DNA of 64,000 nucleotides from Dyadobacter sp. CY347 (GTDB lineage Bacteria > Bacteroidota > Bacteroidia > Cytophagales > Spirosomataceae). The notes under the pieces are model-generated. The model made no database searches. It had not been told where the DNA came from and worked only from the letters and a program-made list of their open reading frames with translations. Position 1 is the stretch's first letter. Each line of letters begins with the position of its first letter. Shown here piece by piece: positions 53,033 to 62,475 of the stretch. A program made the translations under genes and the position numbers. The stretch covers positions 62,001-126,000 of the forward strand of contig NZ_JAKFFT010000005.1 in NCBI RefSeq assembly GCF_021502655.1, written 5' to 3'.

Positions 53033-54052
53033 CTAAACCAGCTGAGCCAAAAGAGGGATTTTTACACTAAACTGATTATCAGTCCTGGAAATCTCAACCC
53101 GCCGCTCCGTCAGCAGGCTGTACCGGTTAATGATGTTTTGAAGCCCGACACGTGTTGACTTTTCAAGGACGGTTTTTTCAAGAATATTATTAGAAATAAC
53201 CAGGTAATTTTCAACCTCGCGAACGGTAATTTTCAACGGATTTTCCTTAGACGCAACATTGTGTTTGATAGCGTTCTCGATCAGCATTTGCAGGCTCAGC
53301 GGGGTGACATGCTGCTGGTAAGTGTCTTTCGACAAGTCCTTTTCTACCAGCAGATTATCACGGAAACGGATCTTATTCAAATACACATATGCATCCACAA
53401 AAGCCAGCTCTTCTTCAACCAGCACCGTATCCTTATTGCGACTGACCAACACATATCTGTAAACGTCGGACAGCCTTTCAAGATAATCCTGCGCATCCGT
53501 ATTTTCATCGTCGATCAGTGCGGCCAGCGTGTTCATACTGTTGAATAGAAAATGAGGATCTAGCTGATTTTTAAGCACTTCTAGCTGCGATTGAACGCCT
53601 TCGCGCATGAGTGATTCGGTTTTGCGAACATTGGCTTTCCAGGCTTCGAAAAAGTAAACCGCCTCGTAAACCAGGTAAACCAGCAGGGTAGGGATAATGC
53701 TGATCTTGAATCCCAGCATGGTCCCTTTTGATTGTAAAAATATTTTGCAAAGCAGCTCGTCGAGGATCAATGTGACTACCAAAGTGTAGATGAGCGCCAG
53801 CAGGGCTTCGGAGAGCAGCCGTTTTTCGGTCTGGCTGTAATCAGGGAAAACCCGGCGCATTTTGACGATGATAAAGCGGTTTCCTTCCCAAAGTGCAATG
53901 GTAATCACCGCCGAAATCAACACATTATAAAGAAAATTTACATTGAACTGCATGAAATTCTCTACATGGATGACCACCGGGATCAGCAGTGAAAGCAAGG
54001 GGATCCCCACCAGCCGCATCTTACCATCATTCAAAGTATACAGATCTTTCAT
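53033..54052 (-). CDS. LytS-like sensor histidine kinase
   Basis: A 339-residue kinase from ATG 54052. An in-frame TTG at 54112 is rejected because the intervening DNA is a 28-base hairpin. Four membrane segments lie within residues 12-135, followed by phospho-acceptor H167 in DPHFLFNSMNTL and a GHKL domain with N box ENAIKHN. The LytTR gene follows after 17 bases. The TonB receptor gene ends 61 bases upstream, separated by the hairpin, so kinase expression may depend on partial read-through. Confidence 0.9.
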   Translation of the reverse strand: MKDLYTLNDGKMRLVGIPLLSLLIPVVIHVENFMQFNVNFLYNVLISAVITIALWEGNRFIIVKMRRVFPDYSQTEKRLLSEALLALIYTLVVTLILDELLCKIFLQSKGTMLGFKISIIPTLLVYLVYEAVYFFEAWKANVRKTESLMREGVQSQLEVLKNQLDPHFLFNSMNTLAALIDDENTDAQDYLERLSDVYRYVLVSRNKDTVLVEEELAFVDAYVYLNKIRFRDNLLVEKDLSKDTYQQHVTPLSLQMLIENAIKHNVASKENPLKITVREVENYLVISNNILEKTVLEKSTRVGLQNIINRYSLLTERRVEISRTDNQFSVKIPLLAQLV

Positions 54053-54070
54053 AAAATCAGAGGCAAAGGA

Positions 54071-54098
54071 GCTGCCGCGGCTTTCAAGCCGCGGCAGC
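54071..54098. repeat. Strong hairpin between TonB receptor and kinase genes
   Basis: Arms GCTGCCGCGGCTT (54071-54083) and AAGCCGCGGCAGC (54086-54098) are perfect complements around TC. On the minus strand it follows the receptor stop by 15 bases but has no long T tract, so it could stop or attenuate transcription or protect the 3' end. Its centre TTTCAA is the same as that of the GATGGATT hairpins at 63.4-63.8 kb. Confidence 0.75.
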
Positions 54099-54112
54099 AG
54101 TGCAAAATGCAA

Positions 54113-56518
54113 TTAAAAAGTATATCGGAAAAGAGGGACTGGGAAAAAACCTTGCTGATACTGAGTCGCCAAGCTGTTTGTCCGCGGGTTGTAGGTTTGC
54201 TGAAACACATTCTGATTGGCTGTAACATTTTGCAGATCCAGCGCGAATTCCATGGTGCTCCGGCGATACTCTTTCCTGAAAGAGAACCGCAGATCCGTGC
54301 GGAAATAAGGATCCTGCCGAAGCGAAAATGCCTTTCTTTCATCATAAACTGCGTCTCCACGAACCCGCGAGGCTTCCAGGTTAAGCGGCGAAATGTATTT
54401 CCCTCCCACTAGCGTCGACCGGATGCTGGCGCTCAGCACATTGTTTTTGTTCCTGCCGATCTTGATTTCCTTGCCGGCGAGCACATTCAAAACATATCGG
54501 GTGTTGAAAGCCGTATTACGCTCGATTTTATCACTTCCTTTATATTTTGATTCAAATAAAGAGCTGGTAATCAGAAAATAATAGCCCTTATTGAAATATC
54601 TTTCCAATGTCAGCTCGATCCCCACATTCTCTCCGGTTCCTTCATTTACCAGGCTATCGCGATCCGATGGGCCAAAAGAACTGCCGATATTGAGTGCTGA
54701 AAATGACGACTTCCTTTTTTCGACAGGCGCATTATTAATCGTTTGAAAATACGGTTCAATTTTCAGTAACAAGTTCTCCGTCAGCCTGTTTTCGTAGCTT
54801 AATACCAAATGATGACTTCTTGTGAAACCCAGATCTTTATTGGTATACACCGCACCCGAAGGGGTTTTTGTTTGAACAAAATAAGTGTAAATGTCCTGCG
54901 CCTGACTATTCATGCCATAACCGGCGCTGAGCGACTGACCATTATTGAATGCATACTGAAAGCCAAACCTCGGTTCAATAGCAACTTTATCATTTAAGCT
55001 ATAATGCTGAAAATGAACGCCTGTGGTAAGTAGTACGCTCCTGTTAATCCTGTATTTCCATTGTCCGTATGCTTGTGTCAGCAAGGAATTTTCACCTTTC
55101 ACATCCACCCGCACCGTATCAAATTTTCCAGCCTGATACATGTTCCGGTTATATAGGTCAAAATTGAGTAAATCCGTAGTTATGCCGCCGTAAAGGCTGT
55201 TTTTAGCATTGATCTTATGACGGACATTGAGGGACGCCGAATATTTCTGTGTTTTAAAACGGCCTTCTGAATTGGCAAATGCCTCCCGCGTCACTGTGCT
55301 GATCGAATCGCCGTTGAAATTCTGATCAGTCGTGCTAATGCCCAGCGTCAGTTTTGCGAATGTTTTGGCCGAAAGACTGTGTTCATATGAAAGGCCCAGA
55401 ATGTTCGTTGCGTATCGAACTTTGGTGTTGCTGTTTTCAGTCCCGTACAGGTCTGTAACGGTTGTATCTACATCATTACCAAGGAACTGCACATCGCTTG
55501 CGCCGATAATTCCGAACAATGTGATCTTGCCTTTCGCACTGGTAGGAACGGCCACCTTGAAATTAAGATCCTGATAATCAGGAACAGCATTACCAGTTCC
55601 AAAATTAATGCCTAATGCCTTGAAGACGCCAAGTGTCGAATATCGGTAATTGAAAAGATAAGATGCTTTCGATTTTTTGGAAAAAGGCGCTTCTGCACCC
55701 AGCTCAAAACCATTAAATCCAACCTGGCCGAGAAACTCCGATTTCTCATTGTTACCTTCCCGCATCCGGAGGTCGAAAACAGCTGATAATGCATTTCCAT
55801 ACTGCGCTGGGAAGGCACTGGTCATGAAGTCTGATTTCGCCAAAACGTTGTTATTGAGCAGGCTAACCGGGCCGCCCGTGGCTGATAATGAGCCGAAATG
55901 GTTTGGGTTTGGTATGTTAAGACCTTCCAGCTGCCAGAGCATTCCGGTGGGCGAATTGCCGCGTACAACAATGTCGTTTCGCGAATCATCGCCGGACACA
56001 ACGCCTGCATAGTTCGCCGCCATCCGCGACGGATCGCCCAGCGAACCTGCGTAACGTTTTGTGTCTTCAATGTTGAAAGAGCGGCCGCTCACGAGCGATA
56101 ACTCGTTGTTTGTCTTCGTCTTATCATTGCTCCGGTCGGCGGTGACCACCACTTCGTTCAGCGCCTGCACATTCTCGGTCATCGTCACGTTCACGACCAC
56201 TTCTTTGCCGGAAGTCAGCAGGACATTGGAGAGACGCTGCTCCTCGTAACCGACCGACGTAATGCGAAATGTCTGCCTTCCCTGTGGCACACCGGTGATT
56301 TTAAATGCACCATTCACATCCGTAATCGCGCCAATCGGGTTTGCACCTTCCGGCTGAATGAGCATCACCGAGGCACCAATGACCGGCGTTTGTGAGACTT
56401 CGTCGCGGATCACGCCCCTGATCGTTTGTGTGGCCTGCTGCGCAAAGAGCGACAAGGAGAAGAGCTGCGCCGCGGAAGTAAGAATAAAAAATAATAATAA
56501 TTTTTTCATGGCTAACAT
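54113..56518 (-). CDS. TonB-dependent outer-membrane receptor
   Basis: About 801 residues from ATG 56518 (ATG 56509 is equally good; an upstream TTG at 56644 is rejected). A signal peptide ends near LFAQQ. A carboxypeptidase-regulatory-like domain follows (IRGVIRDEVSQTPVIGASV, GAFKITGVPQGRQTFRI), then a plug with LNEVVVTADR and NDIVVRGNSPTGMLWQLEG, and a beta-barrel ending in FPVPLFRYTF with the terminal Phe that directs barrel assembly. It is not a SusC, being shorter and without a SusD partner. A LytS-like kinase and a LytTR regulator lie directly downstream on the same strand, suggesting a transport and sensing unit. Substrate unknown. Confidence 0.9.
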   Translation of the reverse strand: MLAMKKLLLFFILTSAAQLFSLSLFAQQATQTIRGVIRDEVSQTPVIGASVMLIQPEGANPIGAITDVNGAFKITGVPQGRQTFRITSVGYEEQRLSNVLLTSGKEVVVNVTMTENVQALNEVVVTADRSNDKTKTNNELSLVSGRSFNIEDTKRYAGSLGDPSRMAANYAGVVSGDDSRNDIVVRGNSPTGMLWQLEGLNIPNPNHFGSLSATGGPVSLLNNNVLAKSDFMTSAFPAQYGNALSAVFDLRMREGNNEKSEFLGQVGFNGFELGAEAPFSKKSKASYLFNYRYSTLGVFKALGINFGTGNAVPDYQDLNFKVAVPTSAKGKITLFGIIGASDVQFLGNDVDTTVTDLYGTENSNTKVRYATNILGLSYEHSLSAKTFAKLTLGISTTDQNFNGDSISTVTREAFANSEGRFKTQKYSASLNVRHKINAKNSLYGGITTDLLNFDLYNRNMYQAGKFDTVRVDVKGENSLLTQAYGQWKYRINRSVLLTTGVHFQHYSLNDKVAIEPRFGFQYAFNNGQSLSAGYGMNSQAQDIYTYFVQTKTPSGAVYTNKDLGFTRSHHLVLSYENRLTENLLLKIEPYFQTINNAPVEKRKSSFSALNIGSSFGPSDRDSLVNEGTGENVGIELTLERYFNKGYYFLITSSLFESKYKGSDKIERNTAFNTRYVLNVLAGKEIKIGRNKNNVLSASIRSTLVGGKYISPLNLEASRVRGDAVYDERKAFSLRQDPYFRTDLRFSFRKEYRRSTMEFALDLQNVTANQNVFQQTYNPRTNSLATQYQQGFFPVPLFRYTF

Positions 56519-56583
56519 TTTTATTGAATGCACAAATCTGGCTGGATTTTGATTGCCAAAATAGCGTATGCCGGTCGAAGCGT

Positions 56584-56608
56584 ACGTTAACAAGGGCGAA
56601 ACGTTAAC
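56584..56608. promoter_or_regulatory. Direct repeats upstream of the TonB receptor, possible LytTR site
   Basis: ACGTTAAC occurs twice (56584-56591 and 56601-56608), 17 bases apart start to start. Each copy is close to the LytTR consensus (A/C, A/C, GTT, N, A/G). The usual spacing is about 21, so assignment is tentative. It lies 66-90 bases upstream of the receptor ATG. Confidence 0.35.
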
Positions 56609-56768
56609 GATAAGGGGCCAAGCGTCTCGTTGGTGGCCAACCAATTACAATGTTCAACTCAAAGTTCTTTTGCTGATTGTCGCAAAGCACCCCTCGATTT
56701 GTCGTATTATCCCTGTTACAGACAGCCGCTCAACCTTATTTTTGTTTAAGCACCGATTGGTTTGAAAA

Positions 56769-57182
56769 ATGGCAACGCGTATCTCACCCTATCTGACATT
56801 CAATGGCAATTGCAAAGAAGCAATGCATTATTACAAGGAATGTTTTGGTGGGAAACTGACGCTCGAAACAATTGGCGACACCCCTTTCGCCATTGAATTT
56901 CCCGAAGATATGCATCATCAGGTGATGCATGCCATGCTTACCAACAGGGAATTTACGATCATGGCAACCGATTTCATGGGTGCGCAAGAATTTATTGCGG
57001 ATACTGATATTTCTATCGCATTACTATTCGACGATCAGCAGGAAATCATACGCTGTTTTTCCAAACTGGCGGCGGATGGAAAGGTCATCTATGCTTTAAA
57101 TCCTGAATCCGCCAACACGCTTTTCGGTGTAGTCCAGGATCAGTTTGATATCATATGGATGTTTAATTATGATATCAAATAG
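56769..57182 (+). CDS. VOC family protein, PhnB-like
   Basis: A 137-residue glyoxalase-fold protein: TRISPYLTFNGNCKEAMHYYKECFGGKL at its start (split here as TRISPYLTFNGNC and KEAMHYYKECFGG), GDTPFAIEFPEDMHHQVMHA and FGVVQDQFDIIWMFNYD. It is closer to the classical PhnB group than the copy at 21374. Substrate unknown. TATTTTTG at 56737-56744 is a good -7 element 25 bases before the ATG. Monocistronic. Confidence 0.88.
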   Translation: MATRISPYLTFNGNCKEAMHYYKECFGGKLTLETIGDTPFAIEFPEDMHHQVMHAMLTNREFTIMATDFMGAQEFIADTDISIALLFDDQQEIIRCFSKLAADGKVIYALNPESANTLFGVVQDQFDIIWMFNYDIK

Positions 57183-57374
57183 TTAGAAACCCCTCTCGCA
57201 ATGTTCAGCTTAACCTTATTGGATTATTTTATTTAATAATTAGATAAAAAAGTTGCCAGGTAAGGTTTGGTTAATGTTTTATTAATCTTTTCTTAATAAG
57301 CCCCCCGTTACTTTGACCCATGGTTTGGCCAACCTGCTACACTTGAATTGCTGTCACCGACTTTAAATGATTCT

Positions 57375-60300
57375 ATGGAAAATCGACTTTTATTAAAACG
57401 GGAAGTATTACGAAGCTTCCAAAAATACCTCTTGTACTTCTGCCTTGCAATGACCTTCACGTTGCTGACGGGACGGGTTGCCATGGCGCAGGAGACCAAC
57501 ATTTCGGGTGAGATTAAGGATGAAAAAAACAGTGCTATCCCCGGCGCGAGCATTGTTTTACAGGGCACGGCAAAAGGAACCACAACGGATGCGGACGGAC
57601 GGTTTTCATTGAGTGTTCCAAGATCAGGTTCCGTGCTGATCGTGAGTTTTTTGGGTTACAAACGCCAGGAAATTGCGGTAGGCAGCCAAACCGAATTTCA
57701 GATCAGACTGGAACCAAGCACCGACGATTTACAGGAAGTGGTGGTTGTAGGATACGGAACGCAGCGGAAACAAACGCTCACCGGCGCGATCTCGAACATT
57801 ATTTCCGAAGACATTAAAACTACGACGCATACGAGTTTGGCGCAGAGCTTGCAGGGAAAGGTGGCCGGGGTGCAGATCCGCCAGAATTCGGGCGAGCCGG
57901 GATCTTTCAGCACGAGCATTAACATTCGCGGGTTTGGCGAGCCGCTATACGTTGTGGATGGTGTTGCGCGTGACGGTGGTTATGAGTTTCAGAAGATCAA
58001 CCCGGACGATATCGAGAGCATTTCTGTGTTAAAGGATGCTTCGGCCGCGATTTTCGGGATCCGGGCGGGAAATGGCGTAGTGATCGTTACGACCAAAAAG
58101 GGAAGCAAGGGAAAACCGAAGTTTAGTTATAATGCAGTTTACGGCCGCCAGAGTCCAACAGACGTTCCTAAGATGACCTCCGCATTGCAATGGGCGGAAA
58201 TGCGGAATGATGCCGCCAGAAATCTGGGAGAAACGGCGGTTTATACGGCCGAAGAAATCGAGAAATTCAGATCAGGGGCGCCTGGTTATGAGGGGACGGA
58301 TTGGTATAAAACGGTTTTGAACAAATCTGCTTCCCAGCAGCAGCATTTTCTCTCCGCTTCGGGTGGGGAAGGGGCTGTCACGTATTTTACCAGTTTTGGT
58401 TTTCAAAATGAAAATGGTCTTTTAAAAAGTAAGGATATGGGTTACAAAAAGTACACATTCCGGGCGAATGTGGGCATTGATTTAACCCAAAACCTGAAAG
58501 CAGACCTGATCCTTTCCGGACTGTTTGACAAAAGAGATCAGCCTGGCGACAACTTTTTCAACATTTACAAAGGAACCAGGATCGCACTGGCAACAGAGCG
58601 GCCTTATGCCAATGACAACCCAAAATATCCTTCCCTGCTGAGCGGTGGCTACAATCCTGTTGCACTTGCAAACGGAGACCTGACCGGATACAATGAGGAA
58701 GCGAACAAATTTTTCCAGTCCACCTTTGCATTAACCTATTCGGTTCCGTTTGTTCCGGGTTTGAGATTGAAGGGTTTAGTGGCTTACGACAGCAACAATT
58801 ATCGAAATAAATCTGTCTCTAAAAGCTACAACCTGTACACTTACGACGCGGCGACCGATAAATATACGGCGCATTTGCAGCGCAATCCTTCGCGCATCGG
58901 CAATAACTTTTCGGATAATAACCGCGTCACGTTTCAAGGGCAATTGTTTTACAACACGGTGATCGCCAAGAATCATAATGTGGGTGCAACATTGGTTTAC
59001 GAGCAGCAGGAATCCAAAAACCGCTGGGCAGGGTTGGGCCGGGAATATGCTTTCTATACCAATGACCAGATCGACCAGGCCGGACTTAACAACCAGACTA
59101 CCAGCGGTTCCGAAAGCGAATATGCGAGCCAGTCATTTGTAGGAAGGCTGAATTATGATTTCAAAGAAAAATATTTGCTTGAAGTAGCGGCCCGCTATGA
59201 TGGCTCTTACCGCTATCACCCCGATCGTCGCTGGGGTTTGTTCCCGGTGGTTTCGGCGGGCTGGCGCGTTTCCGAAGAGCAATTCATGGACCAGATCCCG
59301 TTGATCTCCAATCTAAAACTGAGAGGTTCTTACGGCCTTGTGGGTGCTGATGCAGGCGCACCATTCCAGTATGTGCCCGGATTCTCGCTCACAGGAGGCG
59401 GCGGTTATGAGTTTACGAACGGTAATTATACAACCGGAGCCGCTTCTCCTGCCATTGTGAACGAACAACTAACCTGGTTTAAATCAAAAATCAAGGACGT
59501 CGGCATTGACATTGGGCTTTGGGACAACCGCATTGACCTGACTTTTGATGTGTATCAACGCGACCGTAAAGGCTTGCTGGCCAGACGAAATGTATCATTG
59601 CCAAACACTTTTGGCGGAACATTGCCGGACGAAAACCTGAACAGCGACCGTGTACAGGGCATTGAGTTTTCAGCTGCCTATAATGGTCAGATCAGGGATT
59701 TCAAATATGGCATTTCAGGAAACTTCAACTTTGCCCGCACCATGAACCGCTATGTGGAAAGGGGCGATTTCCTGAACAGCATGGATAAATGGAAAACGGG
59801 AACAACCAATCGCTGGAACGACGTCGTATGGGCTTATCAGTTAGAAGGCCAGTTCCAGAATAAGGACGAGGTGATCTACGCCCCCATTCAGAACGGTGAC
59901 CTGGGCAACACACGTGAGCTTCCGGGTGATTTTAAATACAAAGATGTGGACGAAAATGGCGTGATCGATGGTAATGATGCGTTGCCACTATTCTTCGGCG
60001 GCGATCCTAAAATGTATTACGGTGTAACATTGAATGCGTCCTGGAAAGGTTTTGACTTCACAGCATTGTTTCAGGGATCGGGAAAATACAGCGTGCGTTT
60101 TCGGGAAGTATATGCTGAGGTGTTTGCCTTCCGTGGTAACACACCCGAGTATTTCTACGACAGATGGCACCTGGATGGTGATAATGAGTGGATTCCTGGA
60201 AAATGGCCGGCTTCCCGCTTTAATTATAATGTCGGAGCAATGTATGCGGAAAGTTCGGCATGGCGGAAAGATGCTTCCTATCTGCGGTTTAAAAGCGCAC

Positions 60301-60506
60301 AGCTGGGTTACACATTCAATTTGGCTTGGCTCAAAAAGATCGGGATCGATGATGTCCGTATCTACGGAAACGCACACAATATTTTCACCTGGGCCGATCC
60401 GTTTGTAAAGCCATTTGACCCTGAAAAAATTGAAGGATTGTTCGGCGCCGGGCTTACTTATCCGGTAACCAGAAGCTACAACTTTGGTATTAATGTTACA
60501 TTCTAA
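57375..60506 (+). CDS. SusC/RagA-family TonB-linked outer-membrane transporter
   Basis: A protein of 1043 residues from ATG 57375; a TTG 27 bases upstream is rejected. The export signal ends near VAMAQ. A carboxypeptidase-regulatory-like domain (ISGEIKDEKNSAIPGASIVL, GRFSLSVPRSGSVL) is followed by the TonB-box-like LQEVVVVGYGTQRKQ, the plug (SINIRGFGEPLYVVDGV, ISVLKDASAAIFGI) and a barrel ending YNFGINVTF. SusC proteins form a lidded channel with SusD and import oligosaccharides by TonB energy. susD follows after 11 bases. A GH71/99-like lipoprotein at the end suggests a mannan-like or other alpha-linked glycan, which is inference. Confidence 0.95.
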   Translation: MENRLLLKREVLRSFQKYLLYFCLAMTFTLLTGRVAMAQETNISGEIKDEKNSAIPGASIVLQGTAKGTTTDADGRFSLSVPRSGSVLIVSFLGYKRQEIAVGSQTEFQIRLEPSTDDLQEVVVVGYGTQRKQTLTGAISNIISEDIKTTTHTSLAQSLQGKVAGVQIRQNSGEPGSFSTSINIRGFGEPLYVVDGVARDGGYEFQKINPDDIESISVLKDASAAIFGIRAGNGVVIVTTKKGSKGKPKFSYNAVYGRQSPTDVPKMTSALQWAEMRNDAARNLGETAVYTAEEIEKFRSGAPGYEGTDWYKTVLNKSASQQQHFLSASGGEGAVTYFTSFGFQNENGLLKSKDMGYKKYTFRANVGIDLTQNLKADLILSGLFDKRDQPGDNFFNIYKGTRIALATERPYANDNPKYPSLLSGGYNPVALANGDLTGYNEEANKFFQSTFALTYSVPFVPGLRLKGLVAYDSNNYRNKSVSKSYNLYTYDAATDKYTAHLQRNPSRIGNNFSDNNRVTFQGQLFYNTVIAKNHNVGATLVYEQQESKNRWAGLGREYAFYTNDQIDQAGLNNQTTSGSESEYASQSFVGRLNYDFKEKYLLEVAARYDGSYRYHPDRRWGLFPVVSAGWRVSEEQFMDQIPLISNLKLRGSYGLVGADAGAPFQYVPGFSLTGGGGYEFTNGNYTTGAASPAIVNEQLTWFKSKIKDVGIDIGLWDNRIDLTFDVYQRDRKGLLARRNVSLPNTFGGTLPDENLNSDRVQGIEFSAAYNGQIRDFKYGISGNFNFARTMNRYVERGDFLNSMDKWKTGTTNRWNDVVWAYQLEGQFQNKDEVIYAPIQNGDLGNTRELPGDFKYKDVDENGVIDGNDALPLFFGGDPKMYYGVTLNASWKGFDFTALFQGSGKYSVRFREVYAEVFAFRGNTPEYFYDRWHLDGDNEWIPGKWPASRFNYNVGAMYAESSAWRKDASYLRFKSAQLGYTFNLAWLKKIGIDDVRIYGNAHNIFTWADPFVKPFDPEKIEGLFGAGLTYPVTRSYNFGINVTF

Positions 60507-60517
60507 TTGCTGAAATA

Positions 60518-62413
60518 ATGAAATTGACCAAACATATATTCATGCTCCTTGTGCTGCTAACGGCCATTAGCTGCGACAATGTGCTCGATAAGCAGCCACT
60601 GGATAAGTTGCAGGGGGAAAACCTTTTTTCCAATCCGGAAGGGGTGAAATTATACATGGCAAACCTGTACTACCAGCTGCCGGTCGAGGATTTTACCTTT
60701 TTCAGACAGGGTTTCAACTGGAACACCGGCGACCCGAACAATGGCGGATTTGCTCCGGCCATGATCACAGACGAAGCCGTGCATACGGAATTCGGCGATT
60801 TTATTGGCAACGATGATTTTCAATGGTGGGACCAGGGCTACAAACTGATCCGCGACACAAACATCCTGATCGACATTATCCCGACACTGGACGTAAGCGA
60901 GGATGAAACCAAAGCGCTTGTGGGCGAAAGTGCATTCATCCGTGCATATGCGTATTTTGCATTGGCTAAAAGATACGGTGGCGTTCCCTTAATCACGGCT
61001 GTTCAGAAATATGAGGGCGATGTAGAAGCACTCAAAGTGCCGCGCAGCACGGAGAAAGAAACATGGGATTTTGTATTAAAAGAGTGCGATACAGCCATCG
61101 CAAACCTGGCTGATTCGTGGCCGGGCGGTGAAAGAAGGGCGACCAAATGGGTTGCTTATGCACTCAAATCCAGGGCTGCATTGCACGCTGCATCATTGGC
61201 AAAATATGGAGAAAGGGCTCCTATTTCCGGCACCGCGGTAGATCAAAAACTGGTTGGGCTGGAAAAATCAGCTGCTGCGGAATATTATAAAGCGGCCATT
61301 GAAGCTTCTGAGGCCATTATTTCATCGGGTAAATTTGCGCTTTATAAACCTTCACCTGCTAGTCCGGAAGAAGCAGCTGAAAACTACCGCAAGCTTTTCG
61401 AAGATCCGAACATTGCGCCTACGGAAGCTATTTTTATCAAAGGTTATGCACGCCCGGGTTCAGGAACGGGACATAATTACGGCATCTGGTTCCAGCCCAA
61501 CCAGACTGCAAACGGATGGCCGCACCCAGGCCGCATGAACCCTACGCTAGACCTGATCGACGCTTATGAAAGTTATACAAATCCGGGCCAAAGCGCGCCG
61601 GTGACGACAACTGTTGCGGGCAATGATGTAAGCGACTATAATGGTTTTGACCCTGCCAAAAATTACAAACGTTACGATGATCCGGCGGGAATTTATAAGG
61701 ATAAAGATGCGCGTTTATGGGCAACGGCTATCCTGCCGGGAACTGCCTGGAAAGGTCAGAAGATCATCATTCAGGCCGGTTTCGTAAAACCTGACGGCAA
61801 TGCGCAACTATTTGGCGGTGAGCCGATCAAGGTCGGCAGCGCGACCATTTATCCTTTCGGTGCTGCGGACAGGACACAATATTCCGGTTTTGACACCTGG
61901 GGAGGAAACAACACCCGGACAGGCGTAAGCTTCAAGAAATTTCTGAACGAAGGCGTGAATGTTGCGCCGGGCTGGAACCAGACCGTCTCCGATTGGGCCG
62001 ACTTCCGCTATGCCGAGATCCTGCTGAATTATGCCGAAGCAATTGCTGAAAGCGGAACCGGAACGGCCGCAAAAGGCGCACAGGCATTGAACGACATTCG
62101 CCGCCGCGCGGGCCATACAAAAGACATTCCTCTGACGATTGACAACGTGGTGCGGGAAAGAAGGGTTGAGCTGGCTTTTGAAAACAAACGTTTTTGGGAC
62201 CTGATCAGAAGGCGTGAATACCACACGCTATTCAACAACCGCGTGCGCCATGCACTCATTCCGGTGCTGGATCTGCGCGTAACGCCTGCAAAATACATTT
62301 TCATCCGCCAGAACATTGCACGTCTGAACCCTGCGACATTCGATTACAAGAATTACTACCGCTATGTCCCGGGCATTGGTGCGAATGGACTCGTCCAGAA
62401 TCCGCAGTATTAA
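60518..62413 (+). CDS. SusD/RagB-family glycan-binding lipoprotein
   Basis: A 631-residue lipoprotein (lipobox LLTAISC, Cys19). SusD signature regions are present: DNVLDKQPLDKLQGENLF at the N terminus, the TPR-rich half (GESAFIRAYAYFALAKRYGG, WVAYALKSRAALHAASLAKYG) and the C-terminal DFRYAEILLNYAEAIAESG, RERRVELAFENKRFWDLIRR. It caps the SusC channel and captures the glycan at the cell surface. Encoded 11 bases after susC in the same operon. Confidence 0.95.
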   Translation: MKLTKHIFMLLVLLTAISCDNVLDKQPLDKLQGENLFSNPEGVKLYMANLYYQLPVEDFTFFRQGFNWNTGDPNNGGFAPAMITDEAVHTEFGDFIGNDDFQWWDQGYKLIRDTNILIDIIPTLDVSEDETKALVGESAFIRAYAYFALAKRYGGVPLITAVQKYEGDVEALKVPRSTEKETWDFVLKECDTAIANLADSWPGGERRATKWVAYALKSRAALHAASLAKYGERAPISGTAVDQKLVGLEKSAAAEYYKAAIEASEAIISSGKFALYKPSPASPEEAAENYRKLFEDPNIAPTEAIFIKGYARPGSGTGHNYGIWFQPNQTANGWPHPGRMNPTLDLIDAYESYTNPGQSAPVTTTVAGNDVSDYNGFDPAKNYKRYDDPAGIYKDKDARLWATAILPGTAWKGQKIIIQAGFVKPDGNAQLFGGEPIKVGSATIYPFGAADRTQYSGFDTWGGNNTRTGVSFKKFLNEGVNVAPGWNQTVSDWADFRYAEILLNYAEAIAESGTGTAAKGAQALNDIRRRAGHTKDIPLTIDNVVRERRVELAFENKRFWDLIRRREYHTLFNNRVRHALIPVLDLRVTPAKYIFIRQNIARLNPATFDYKNYYRYVPGIGANGLVQNPQY

Positions 62414-62475
62414 GCCATTCCCGCAATTCGTAAGCTGGCTTCTAACATTAATCTTGAACTATAATTTTAAAAATT

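Noticed and set aside
57309..57316. TTACTTTG as the susC -7 element
   Set aside because: One mismatch at a conserved base and no -33 element at the right distance.
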